Part shown: positions 15,593-23,518 of the stretch, one piece after another
How positions within the stretch are numbered: position 1 is the first letter of the stretch
How the letters are laid out: every line of letters starts with the position of its first letter
NCBI RefSeq assembly: GCF_000430885.1
Contig: NZ_AUMW01000028.1
Coordinates: 1-49,083 of the forward strand
Reading direction: 5' to 3'
DNA from: Desulfotruncus alcoholivorax DSM 16058
Lineage (GTDB): Bacteria > Bacillota > Desulfotomaculia > Desulfotomaculales > Desulfallaceae
Length of the DNA: 49,083 bases
The notes under the pieces: model-generated
What the model was told of the DNA's origin: nothing
Databases searched by the model: none
The model's input: the letters and a program-made list of their open reading frames with translations, nothing else
Translations under genes and position numbers: made by a program

Positions 15593-16831
15593 CTATTCAC
15601 GCCATATAAGATCGCCTGCCGTTACCAATCCGTCGATAATTCTTTGCCTCAGCTCAGATCCCACCCTTCGCCCACTCCTGATCAGCGCGTTGTAAACACC
15701 TGCCCGGTCGATCACTCCGGTAAAAATCGCGCTTACCAAGCGGCCTTCATTGAAAACCAGCCTCCTGTAGACCTTATTTTTCGGCCCGTAAGTATAAACA
15801 TCATCTCCGGCCATGTTCACCGGACCCACTGATACTACAGGCAAATTTCCAAACCTTGCCGCGTTCATCGTTGTAAGAGGGGTTGGGTATTTTTGCGTTC
15901 TCCCCGCCATATTTAAAGCCGCGAATCTTCCCTGCTCCACCGCCAGCGGCCAAAGGCCGGCCGGCCCCTTCCTGCCGGTTACGGCATCATTTACTTCAAT
16001 GCAATCACCGGCAGCATATATGTGTGGCAAGGAAGTCTGAAGATAATCATTAACCAAAATGCCCCGGTCCACCGAGCCGCCGCAATCGCCGATAAGGTCT
16101 GTACAGGGGCGTACGCCTTTGGCAACAAGCACCATATCCACGGGTAATTCTTTTCCACTGTCAAACCCAATAGCGTTTATCTTTCCTTCCAGGGTTCGCA
16201 AATGCAGCGGCTCAACGCCCCGGTTGATAGTAACACCACTGGCAGTCAACTCTTCCTCCAGCACCAATCCGGCTTCCCTGGTTAACTGGCGGCTCAATAA
16301 ATAGCCGCTTTTCATCGCAATAGTCACCCGCATCATGCCCTTTTTACGCAGGGCCAGCGCTCCTTTAACCCCTACAAGACCGCCCCCCAGCACTACGGCG
16401 CGGTGGGATGCTTCAGCCCCATGGGACATGGCAACAGCATCCGCGTAGTTGCGCAGCGCAAAAACATTTTCCGCCCCTGCCCCATCAAGGCCTATTTTTA
16501 CGGGTGTCGCACCTGTTGCCAGTAAAAGCTTATGATAAGGCAATTCCCTGCCTCCCGCCGTTTTTGCCAATCTTTGGCCAGGATTAATTGCTATTACACG
16601 ATCGTAAATAATATCTATGGCCTGAGACTGGTAAAAAGTTTCGTTACGATAAAGAATATCCGCCAGGACGGACTCGCCGGAAAGCACCTCGGGAATTCGA
16701 CAGCGGGCATAGGCCCCATTGCGGTCGGCATCAATTACTGTAATTCGGGCGTTGGAATCAATTTTGCGCAGTGTGCTCGCTGCCGAAATCCCCGCCGCAC
16801 TGTTGCCCACAATAACATAATTCAATGACAT
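15593..16831 (-). CDS. FAD/NAD(P)-dependent oxidoreductase of the CODH operon
   Basis: A 412-residue pyridine nucleotide-disulfide oxidoreductase-fold enzyme. It has the N-terminal FAD-binding VIVGNSAAGISAA (5-17), the NAD(P)-binding VVLGGGLVG (about 145-155) and the late FAD motif IYAAGDCIEV (about 270-280). It lacks a redox CxxxxC pair, like NADH:rubredoxin reductase and FNOR types. First gene of the operon, with cooS 29 bases and cooF further downstream; it probably passes CO-derived electrons from CooF to NAD(P)+, or the reverse. GGAGGGGGTGA precedes ATG 16831. The substrate cofactor is inferred from context. Confidence 0.9.
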   Translation of the reverse strand: MSLNYVIVGNSAAGISAASTLRKIDSNARITVIDADRNGAYARCRIPEVLSGESVLADILYRNETFYQSQAIDIIYDRVIAINPGQRLAKTAGGRELPYHKLLLATGATPVKIGLDGAGAENVFALRNYADAVAMSHGAEASHRAVVLGGGLVGVKGALALRKKGMMRVTIAMKSGYLLSRQLTREAGLVLEEELTASGVTINRGVEPLHLRTLEGKINAIGFDSGKELPVDMVLVAKGVRPCTDLIGDCGGSVDRGILVNDYLQTSLPHIYAAGDCIEVNDAVTGRKGPAGLWPLAVEQGRFAALNMAGRTQKYPTPLTTMNAARFGNLPVVSVGPVNMAGDDVYTYGPKNKVYRRLVFNEGRLVSAIFTGVIDRAGVYNALIRSGRRVGSELRQRIIDGLVTAGDLIWRE

Positions 16832-16945
16832 AATTCACCCCCTCCTTTAATTTTTGATTTTTGCAAAAATTCTCCGCTAAGCGTAAATCTACCTTTAAAA
16901 AAATCACTTTTTTAAAGAAAAATCAGACCAACTTTCGTACAAAAT

Positions 16946-17365
16946 ATGATTATGCTTACAAGATTTATAATTTACGGCCTTTTGGGTTGGAATATGGAAG
17001 TGTTTTGGACGGGGTTAATGTCCGGGCTAAACGGAAACCCGCGCCTCGTCGCTCATACTTACCTGTGGATGTTTCCCATATACGGCCTGGCTGTTTTGTT
17101 GGAACCACTGCACGAAAAAATACGCTGTTTACACTGGTACCTCCGCGGCATGATCTGGGTAGTGGTAATTTGGACGGTGGAATTTATAACCGGAGGACTG
17201 CTTCGACTGCTGGTGGGAACAAGCCCCTGGATCTACCGCGACGGCTGGCAGGTATACGGCCTGATCCGTTTGGATATGGCGCCCCTATGGTTTGCCGCCG
17301 GGCTCCTGTTTGAGCAAATACACAACCGTTTAGCCAAATCCGACCTGCTTGCAGGCAATGAGTAA
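16946..17365 (+). CDS. Putative integral membrane protein (CmpB-like, PF06541 type)
   Basis: A 139-residue protein with four hydrophobic helices and conserved polar residues in the membrane: GWNMEVFWTG in the first, EFITGG in the third, and HTYLWMFPIYGLAV in the second. This pattern resembles the 'putative ABC-transporter type IV' family, whose function is not established. No clear ribosome site precedes ATG 16946, so the start is uncertain (ATG 16952 is in frame). It is divergent from the coo operon. Confidence 0.65.
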   Translation: MIMLTRFIIYGLLGWNMEVFWTGLMSGLNGNPRLVAHTYLWMFPIYGLAVLLEPLHEKIRCLHWYLRGMIWVVVIWTVEFITGGLLRLLVGTSPWIYRDGWQVYGLIRLDMAPLWFAAGLLFEQIHNRLAKSDLLAGNE

Positions 17366-17369
17366 CAAT

Positions 17370-17405
17370 GAGATTGCTTCGTCGCTTCGCTCCTCGCAAT
17401 GACAG
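17370..17405. repeat. Dispersed repeat, family GCTTCGTCGCTTCGCT (copy 1)
   Basis: Contains GATTGCTTCGTCGCTTCG followed by CTCCTCGCAATGACA. Related sequence is at 31081-31133 and, as an inverted pair, at 36561-36662. It is a genome-wide intergenic repeat type. Confidence 0.75.
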
Positions 17406-17408
17406 ACT

Positions 17409-17447
17409 AACCACCCATGATTTTATAAACACAAACCACGATGAAAA
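17409..17447. repeat. Diverged repeat shared with 44359-44399
   Basis: TAACCACCCATGATT, then ACAAACCACGATGAAAAT; the second copy has TAACCGCCATGATGTT, then GCAAACCACCAATGAAAAT. It lies between two other repeats and is probably part of a composite intergenic unit. Confidence 0.5.
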
Positions 17448-17456
17448 TAACACCGC

Positions 17457-17490
17457 GCCGCGTTAGCGGCATGGTGGTCTATCCTGAAAA
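17457..17490. repeat. Dispersed repeat, family GCCGCGTTAGCGGC (copy 2)
   Basis: Same core and flank as copy 1 at 5708-5741 (GCCGCGTTAGCGGCATG, then GTGGTCTA). It lies just downstream of the response regulator gene. Confidence 0.7.
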
Positions 17491-17520
17491 GTTACCACGT
17501 TAGTTGTATCAGAGCCTGAT

Positions 17521-18318
17521 TTAAATTATTATTTGTAAAGCCAGGTCCTTTATTGCCTTGTTGTTATAAGTTTTGATAAGTTCCTCTGCAACGTCATCGG
17601 GAAAAGCAAAAGTCTTTGTTTCCTGGTTTAAAAAACTAAGTCCTCTTCTTTTAAATACAGTATAAATTCTTTCCATTATGTTATTTACCCCACTTTTTTG
17701 TGTATATGGGAGCAGTAAAACAACCTTATTCTTATAAATAAATACATTGTCTATCCTTCTCAACATGCTATGCAATTCCTTTTTAAGTTGTTTAATTTGA
17801 ACAGCCTTTTGCGCATATTCCAGATGGTTAATACAAAGGACAAGGATTACAAAAAAAGTTTTAGCCCTGACAGCCCGTTCAATTTCCAGGAGAAGGCTTT
17901 CCATAAGGTTGTCCATTTCTGTAAAGCCATTCTGGTTACCGTGAAAAATATCATAAAATTTACCAATTTTAGCAAGCAATAAATCTCTGGTAATAGGCTT
18001 CAGCAAAAAATCTTTAGCGCCCATTTGAATAGACTTTATTATTACATCCTGCGTTCCGTCCACACTCATCATTATAACGGGGATGTTGGGATAATTTTTC
18101 ACAACGTGGGCTAGTACCCTGTAGCCGTCAATTTTACCTAAATGTACATCAAGCAGTATAATATCTATGTCTAAAAGGGAAATGTCTCTGTCAAACGCGC
18201 CCATTATAACCTGCATGCCGCTGGAAGCTTCATAAACATTGCAAGAATAACCCTTTAACATTTGCTTGACTTGTAACCTAACCACGCCGGAGTCGTCTAC
18301 CACAAGAATATTGATCAT
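17521..18318 (-). CDS. Orphan response regulator with a degenerate output domain
   Basis: A 265-residue protein. Residues 1-125 are a receiver domain: acidic pair VVDDSG, phospho-acceptor Asp in IILLDVHLG (about 57), Ser in MMSVDG, and Lys in LLKPIT. Residues about 140-265 have the layout of a GGDEF-like fold (helical linker, FFVILVLCINHLE, MLRRIDNVFIYKNKVVLLLPYTQ) but lack the GGDEF motif, so it is unlikely to make c-di-GMP. No kinase gene is adjacent. ATG 18318 has AGGTAA upstream. It may signal by protein contact; the target is unknown. Confidence 0.8.
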   Translation of the reverse strand: MINILVVDDSGVVRLQVKQMLKGYSCNVYEASSGMQVIMGAFDRDISLLDIDIILLDVHLGKIDGYRVLAHVVKNYPNIPVIMMSVDGTQDVIIKSIQMGAKDFLLKPITRDLLLAKIGKFYDIFHGNQNGFTEMDNLMESLLLEIERAVRAKTFFVILVLCINHLEYAQKAVQIKQLKKELHSMLRRIDNVFIYKNKVVLLLPYTQKSGVNNIMERIYTVFKRRGLSFLNQETKTFAFPDDVAEELIKTYNNKAIKDLALQIII

Positions 18319-18504
18319 AAATTACCTGCCTCACAGATTAATTTAACTTAATTGTATTTAAAATAATCAATTAAACAACCCATTTAAGAAAAAAGCTCAT
18401 AATTTTTTACAATTACAGCAAAGTTCAACGTGAAAATTTTATTATTTCAAGTAAATTAAATAACCTCTCTCCTGACCGAATTGCATGAGCAGCGACCCTT
18501 GCTG

Positions 18505-18540
18505 AATTAAAGAACGCCGGTACATCTGGACCCGGCGTTC
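18505..18540 (-). terminator. Terminator of the flavodiiron gene
   Basis: GAACGCCGG (18512-18520) pairs with CCGGCGTTC (18532-18540), followed on the minus strand by TTTAATT. The other side also has a T-run, so it may work in both directions. Confidence 0.65.
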
Positions 18541-18576
18541 GGTTTAGTTTTTTTATTCCCTTTTATTGTCCAATTT

Positions 18577-19752
18577 CTAAATCATTTCGCCCAGTTTTTT
18601 GCCTGCTTCCCTTACACCTTGCAATTCCTGTTCATCAGGGCGATACTGGATGTTGATAAAGTCGAGCGGTGTTTCCCAGCCCATATCTTTTATGGCATTG
18701 GCAACCTCCTTGGCGCCCTGGCCGCCCCAGCCATATGAGCCAAAGGCGAGCCCAATGCGTTTTTTCGGCCTCAATCCCTTGATGTAGGTGAGGAAAGCGC
18801 TTACAGTCGGCAGCATGCCGTTGTTTAAGGTGGGTGTCCCAATTAGTATCGCCCGGGCGGTTAAAAGGTCGGTCATAATTTCAGAGATGTGGCTGGTTTG
18901 TAAAAACCGCATGGTAACGGGGACACCTGCGTCTTCAAGCCCATCCTGCAGCGCCAGGGCAATCCTCCTGGTGGAATCCCACATGGTGTCATATACAATC
19001 AGCGCTTTGGGAACAGTTTCATTGCCGGCCCATTGGCGGTAGACCGGAACAATTTTAGGAATTAAAGAGCGCCAGATAACACCATGACTGGGGGCAATCA
19101 TATCGATATCCAGCTTGGTCACCACATCCAGGGCTTTGTTAACATTATCTCCATAAGGCAATACGATATTGGCATAATAAGTTGCAGCTTCTTCGTGCAC
19201 GATATCCCAGCCGAGTTGATCATCAAAGCGCTCGGCGCTGGCGATATGCTGTCCGAAAGCGTCATTGGGCAGCAGCAGTTTTTCTTCGGGAATATAGGTT
19301 ACCATTGAGTCCGGCCAGTGAACCATGGGCACGTGAACAAACTTTAACGTGCGGGAGCCGATGCTCAGTTCCTCACCGGAATTAACCACCATGAAATCCC
19401 AATTGTCATTTTTGTAATACCTTTTCAGCCCTTTTTGCCCCTGGGGAGAAGTCACCAGCCTGGCCTTGGGCGCGAGTTCCATTATTTTGGGCAGGCTGCC
19501 GGAATGGTCCATTTCCACGTGATTTGAAACCATGTAATCTATCTTGGACGGGTCAATGATTTGCTTAATCCTGTCCAGCATTTCATCAAAAAGATAGTGT
19601 TTGACAGTGTCCACCAGCGTAATTTTCTCATCTATTATTAAATAAGCGTTATAGGTTGTCCCTCTCGGTGTCACATAACCGTGGAAATAACGCAGGTTCC
19701 AATCTATTCCTCCCACCCAGTAGACCCCATGCTTTAATTCAACAGGTTTCAT
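18577..19752 (-). CDS. fprA: Flavodiiron protein (A-type flavoprotein)
   Basis: A 391-residue enzyme with an N-terminal metallo-beta-lactamase domain and a C-terminal flavodoxin domain (about 255-391). The diiron ligands are visible: His78, Glu80 and Asp82 in NHVEMDHSG, His145, Asp164 and His223. The FMN-binding loop is near YDTMWDSTRRIA. It reduces O2 to water or NO to N2O in the cytoplasm and needs rubredoxin or another FAD donor. ATG 19752 follows GAAGGAGG at a proper distance; the frame upstream (MRRRKKY) is not used. It stands close to the CODH/FAD oxidoreductase operon, consistent with a stress-response neighbourhood. Confidence 0.95.
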   Translation of the reverse strand: MKPVELKHGVYWVGGIDWNLRYFHGYVTPRGTTYNAYLIIDEKITLVDTVKHYLFDEMLDRIKQIIDPSKIDYMVSNHVEMDHSGSLPKIMELAPKARLVTSPQGQKGLKRYYKNDNWDFMVVNSGEELSIGSRTLKFVHVPMVHWPDSMVTYIPEEKLLLPNDAFGQHIASAERFDDQLGWDIVHEEAATYYANIVLPYGDNVNKALDVVTKLDIDMIAPSHGVIWRSLIPKIVPVYRQWAGNETVPKALIVYDTMWDSTRRIALALQDGLEDAGVPVTMRFLQTSHISEIMTDLLTARAILIGTPTLNNGMLPTVSAFLTYIKGLRPKKRIGLAFGSYGWGGQGAKEVANAIKDMGWETPLDFINIQYRPDEQELQGVREAGKKLGEMI

Positions 19753-19968
19753 ATATTTTTTCCTCCTTCTCAAAAGATTGGCGAATTAATGGTAGTATAA
19801 TTGGCAAAGATTAATGATAATTTGCAAAAACCTTAAAGTTTTCTTAACTATCCCCACGTTAGTTCTTATATTATCCTAAATATGATTTTTAAAACATTTG
19901 CAGGATTTAAAGCTTGAATCAAGAACATACTTAATAATTTTTGTTTGGCAAAGGAAGGAAGAAAAGCT

Positions 19969-20391
19969 ATGTATATTAACAAGCTTTTTGTTTTCGGCAC
20001 GCTGCTCCCCGGTCTGGATAACTACAAACGTTTTTTGGAACAATACCGGCCCAAGTATTATCCAGCCAGAGCGGAAGGAGTCATGTATTACCTGCCCGAA
20101 GACGGTTACCCCGTTGTGCTGGAGGGCAAGGGCGAGGTAAAGGGAGTGCTGTTTGACTCGGACGATTTGCGCGTCGTATTACCGGAAATTGATGACATTC
20201 AAAAATACACGGGTATAGAAAGCCAAAGTTACCTGATCAGAAAAATCGTGGACGTGGAAAACCTTGAGACAGGCGAAAAGGTTAAAGCGCACATGTACCT
20301 GTGGCCCCCTTCCAAAGCCCAATGGCTGAAAGAAAACGGTGTTATCATCTATGACGGTGATTGGATGAATTTTTTAGAAACAAAAGAATAG
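19969..20391 (+). CDS. Gamma-glutamylcyclotransferase-like (AIG2/GGCT) protein
   Basis: A 140-residue protein of the gamma-glutamylcyclotransferase fold. The N-terminus has the family motif FVFGTLLPG, and an acidic residue in LPEIDDIQKYTG sits where the catalytic Glu is expected. The substrate in bacteria is often unknown. ATG 19969 is chosen because GGAAGGAAG lies 7-10 bases before it; TTG 19945 is an alternative. The stop lies inside a long palindrome that also ends the converging cspA. Confidence 0.8.
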   Translation: MYINKLFVFGTLLPGLDNYKRFLEQYRPKYYPARAEGVMYYLPEDGYPVVLEGKGEVKGVLFDSDDLRVVLPEIDDIQKYTGIESQSYLIRKIVDVENLETGEKVKAHMYLWPPSKAQWLKENGVIIYDGDWMNFLETKE

Positions 20392-20432
20392 ATCCCGGGG
20401 GGATGATATTCCCCCCGGGATCTATTCTTTTG
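20381..20432. terminator. 23-bp perfect inverted repeat, bidirectional terminator
   Basis: The arms at 20381-20403 and 20410-20432 are perfectly complementary around a 6-base loop (TGATAT), and include AGATCCCGGGGGGA. The left arm covers the end of the coding sequence of the GGCT-like gene. It separates two convergent genes. Confidence 0.85.
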
Positions 20433-20447
20433 TTTGTATCAATAGTT

Positions 20448-20645
20448 TTAGATCGTTTGGACGTTGGAAGCCTGTTGGCCGCGCGGTCCGTCAACCACAT
20501 CATATTCAACTCTTTGACCTTCGCTTAGCGACTTATATCCCGCTGTCTGTATGGCGGAAAAATGAACGAATACATCCGTACCGTCTTCATTTTCAATGAA
20601 GCCATAACCTTTTTTGTCGTTGAACCACTTTACTGTACCCTTCAA
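20448..20645 (-). CDS. cspA: Cold-shock protein
   Basis: A 65-residue single cold-shock domain. RNP1-type KGYGFIEN and RNP2-type VFVHFSAI are present, with Lys/Trp-rich [12 protein letters not shown] at the start. It binds single-stranded nucleic acids and acts as an RNA chaperone. It is a normal length. It lies downstream of the nitroreductase on the same strand; the 59-base leader could hold an own promoter. Confidence 0.96.
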   Translation of the reverse strand: MKGTVKWFNDKKGYGFIENEDGTDVFVHFSAIQTAGYKSLSEGQRVEYDVVDGPRGQQASNVQTI

Positions 20646-20704
20646 AATTAATTCCTCCTGTAGTTTAAACTACCGATAGTATTGCCTGTTTTGCAGTTTT
20701 TATA

Positions 20705-21268
20705 TCATCTCATCCAGGTGAAAATTACCGGTTCTTTTCTGGGAATGGGCGGCCAGGTTCCCCTTGGGTACCCTAATACCAGCGGCGCCACCAGACGATA
20801 TTGCTCGGGTACTCCCAGTTTTTCTTTAATTTGAGGCGAATTGCCCAGCGTCATGGCAAAGCCTATCCAACAGCTGCCCAACCCCTTTTCAAAAGCTGCC
20901 AGCATGATAGTCTGGGCCACCATGCTGCAATCAAAAACATGGTTCGGTGAGCTGGTATTACCATATATAAGCAACAGGCACGGGGCACCATAAAAAATAT
21001 TGAAACTCTTATTCTCAAACACAGCTTTATATTGCTGCAGGTATTTATTTGTCTCCACCTGGCCCAGCAGGACTTCTTTGGTTTTGTCCGACCATTCCAG
21101 CATAAACTTTTTATCCTCAATTACAACAAAGGACCAGGGCTGCATATTTGAACCCGATGGGGCGTTAATCCCCAGGTTAATTAACTCCCGAATGGTTTCT
21201 TCGGCAAGAGGCCGGTCCTCATAAGCCCTGACACTACGTCTCCCGGTAATGATTTCTTTTAAATCCAT
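20705..21268 (-). CDS. Nitroreductase family protein
   Basis: A 187-residue FMN enzyme of the nitroreductase fold. It starts with the classic KEIITGRRSVRAYEDRP, followed by APSGSNMQPWSFVVIED, and later GLGSCWIGFA and LVLGYPRG. It reduces nitro or quinone-like groups with NAD(P)H; the natural substrate is unknown. ATG 21268 is preferred, with GGGAGG 8 bases upstream, over TTG 21274. Confidence 0.9.
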   Translation of the reverse strand: MDLKEIITGRRSVRAYEDRPLAEETIRELINLGINAPSGSNMQPWSFVVIEDKKFMLEWSDKTKEVLLGQVETNKYLQQYKAVFENKSFNIFYGAPCLLLIYGNTSSPNHVFDCSMVAQTIMLAAFEKGLGSCWIGFAMTLGNSPQIKEKLGVPEQYRLVAPLVLGYPRGTWPPIPRKEPVIFTWMR

Positions 21269-21355
21269 AACCAAAACCTCCCTTAAACTCTATTCTTTAT
21301 CATTCAACGGCTAATTATAGCACGCTTAAACGCCTAAGCCGCAGCCGGCTCGGCT

Positions 21356-22678
21356 TTATCCTAACATAATTTTACCTTCAGGGTAGCGCATTTCCGGCTG
21401 TTTTTGGCGGTACGCAAGGGCATAGCCGATTGTCAGCGGCCCCACCCTGCCGAAAAACATAGTGATCATAATCAAGATCCGGCCCAACTGGTTCAATTCC
21501 GGGGTAAGTCCTAAAGATAGGCCAACCGTACCCAGTGCCGAAGTCACTTCAAACAAAATTTTTATTAAATCAGCCTGGTGAGTCAAAGCAACCAGAAAAG
21601 TCACCATAAAAATGATAAACAAACCAAGCAACGCTATCGCCAGTGCCCTGGCAACTTCCTGGTGGGCAATTCTTCGCCCGAAGACTTCAGTATCCCGTTT
21701 ACCCTTTAAAATACTGTAAATTGCCAGCCCCAGAACAGCAAAAGTGGAAGTCTTAATTCCTCCCGCTGTTGAACCAGGCGAACCTCCCACGAACATCAGA
21801 GATATGATCAATAATTGGGTGGATAATAGCAAAGAATTCAGATCAACGGTATTAAAACCGGCAGTCCTCGGAGTTACCGCCTGGAAATAGGAAGCTAAAA
21901 TCTTTCCTCCCAGGGGCAAATGGCGAAAAGCATGATTATATTCGGATGCAAATATCACCAGCGTACCTGCGATTATCAAGCCGGCGGTGGTAATTAAAAC
22001 AACCCGTGAGTGTAAAGATAATCTCTTAATTTTTTTATAATTAAAAATTTCATAAATTACAACAAACCCTATGCCGCCTATAATCAGCAGGCTTGATATA
22101 ACCAAATTGACAGTTATGTCCGTGGTGTAGGCGGTAAGGCTGGCAAAGTTGCCGAATAAATCAAAGCCCGCATTGTTAAAGGCCGAGATCGAATGGAACA
22201 GGCCGTACCACAAGGCCTTTTTGAATCCCATGGCCGGCAGCCAGTGCAGGGTTAGTATAAGTGTTCCCGCCAGCTCGATACAAAATGAAAATATCAGCAG
22301 GTACCTGAAAATATTGACAATACCCTCAATGCTGTTTTTGCCCAGGGCTTGTTGCAAAACCAGCCGTTGCTTTAAATGAATCCTTTTGCCCAGCAGCAGT
22401 GCAAAAAAGGTGGCAAAAGCCATAATTCCGAGACCGCCCACCTGGATCAACAGCATAATCACCAGCTGCCCGGAAAAGGTCCAGTGGGTTGCCGTATCAA
22501 CCGCAACCAAACCGGTTACGCATACTGCCGACGTTGCTGTAAAAAACGCCAGAGACACATCAACATTTCCGCCCTTTACCGCCCAGGGCGTGCTGAGTAA
22601 AATACCCCCCGTGACAATAACTGCAAGAAAGCCTAAAACGAGCAATTGATATGGGCTTAAGCGATTCAATTTCAGCAT
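21356..22678 (-). CDS. ktrB: Potassium transporter membrane subunit KtrB
   Basis: A 440-residue member of the Trk/Ktr family with four membrane-pore-membrane repeats. Selectivity filters are seen as CVTGLVAVD, FNNAGFDL, RTAGFNTVD and GTVGLSLG, each with the filter Gly. It takes up K+ together with the cytoplasmic ring subunit KtrA, whose gene lies 28 bases upstream in the same operon. The order ktrA-ktrB is usual. Confidence 0.94.
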   Translation of the reverse strand: MLKLNRLSPYQLLVLGFLAVIVTGGILLSTPWAVKGGNVDVSLAFFTATSAVCVTGLVAVDTATHWTFSGQLVIMLLIQVGGLGIMAFATFFALLLGKRIHLKQRLVLQQALGKNSIEGIVNIFRYLLIFSFCIELAGTLILTLHWLPAMGFKKALWYGLFHSISAFNNAGFDLFGNFASLTAYTTDITVNLVISSLLIIGGIGFVVIYEIFNYKKIKRLSLHSRVVLITTAGLIIAGTLVIFASEYNHAFRHLPLGGKILASYFQAVTPRTAGFNTVDLNSLLLSTQLLIISLMFVGGSPGSTAGGIKTSTFAVLGLAIYSILKGKRDTEVFGRRIAHQEVARALAIALLGLFIIFMVTFLVALTHQADLIKILFEVTSALGTVGLSLGLTPELNQLGRILIMITMFFGRVGPLTIGYALAYRQKQPEMRYPEGKIMLG

Positions 22679-22706
22679 AAATGCAACCTCTTCTGCTCTC
22701 TTTTGC

Positions 22707-23363
22707 TTATGATTCCAGCTCGATTAAACGCTGCAATCTTTCGTTTTTCCCCAGCGCCACGAGGATATCGCCCGAATTGATTATCTGAGCGGCATTGGGG
22801 GCCACTATGATATCCCCTCCGCGCCTGATGGCCAGCACAGTAACTCCCAATTTTTTGCGTACCCCTATATCCACCAAGCTCTTGCCGGCAAACGAATTGG
22901 GGGCCATCATCTCCATGATGCTGTAGTCAGGCGACAGCTCAATCTGGTCAAGTATATTGTTGGAAACCATTGACCGAGCCAGTTTTACCGCCATATCCCT
23001 TTCAGGGTAGATTACCCTGGCCCCGATTTTTTCCAACACTTTACCATGCATGGCGTTCTGAGCCTTGGCCACCACTTTTTTAACACCCAGCTCGTTAAGG
23101 ATCAAAGTCGTCATGATACTGGCCTGGATGTGTTCGCCTATTGATACCACAACCACGTCAAAATTCCTGATACCTATTGATTTTAAGGCCTGCTCGTCGG
23201 TGGCGTCCATCTGCACGGCATGGGCTGCTATTTCAATAGCTACGTTGACGATATTTTCATCATGATCAATGGCCAGGACATCATAACCCATCCGGCTCAA
23301 TTCCGAAATGAGGCTCATTCCGAAACGGCCCAGCCCAATTACAGCAAACTGTTTATCTTTCAT
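22707..23363 (-). CDS. ktrA: Potassium uptake regulatory subunit KtrA (RCK domain)
   Basis: A 218-residue protein with an RCK N-terminal Rossmann domain (FAVIGLGRFGMSL at 5-17) and a C-terminal RCK_C domain (LGVTVLAIRRGGDIIVAPNAAQIINSGDILVALG). It binds ATP/ADP and gates KtrB. ATG 23363 (MKDKQF) has GGAGGG 4 bases upstream; the open frame reaches 23384. Confidence 0.94.
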   Translation of the reverse strand: MKDKQFAVIGLGRFGMSLISELSRMGYDVLAIDHDENIVNVAIEIAAHAVQMDATDEQALKSIGIRNFDVVVVSIGEHIQASIMTTLILNELGVKKVVAKAQNAMHGKVLEKIGARVIYPERDMAVKLARSMVSNNILDQIELSPDYSIMEMMAPNSFAGKSLVDIGVRKKLGVTVLAIRRGGDIIVAPNAAQIINSGDILVALGKNERLQRLIELES

Positions 23364-23387
23364 TGAACCCTCCGTGATAACCAAGTA

Positions 23388-23481
23388 TTCAGGAGTCAGG
23401 AGTCAGAATTCAGAATATTAAAGATGATAAACCATATCTTATCTCAAATGTTGCTTCTGACTCCTGTCTCCTAGCTCCTGA
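23388..23481. repeat. Inverted pair of AGGAGTCAG repeats between addA and ktrA
   Basis: Left arm TTCAGGAGTCAGGAGTCAG with more AG-rich sequence, right arm TTCTGACTCCTGTCTCCTAG. The arms are imperfectly complementary with a spacer of about 40 bases. A related copy is at 37222-37250. It is a palindromic dispersed element, and not a clear terminator. Confidence 0.6.
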
Positions 23482-23518
23482 TTTATTATTCTCAATGTTT
23501 ATCATATAATGTGAACGA

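Noticed and set aside
21300-21356. AAGCCG..CGGCTT hairpin after ktrB
   Set aside because: A stem is possible but it lacks a T-tract, so I do not call it a terminator.
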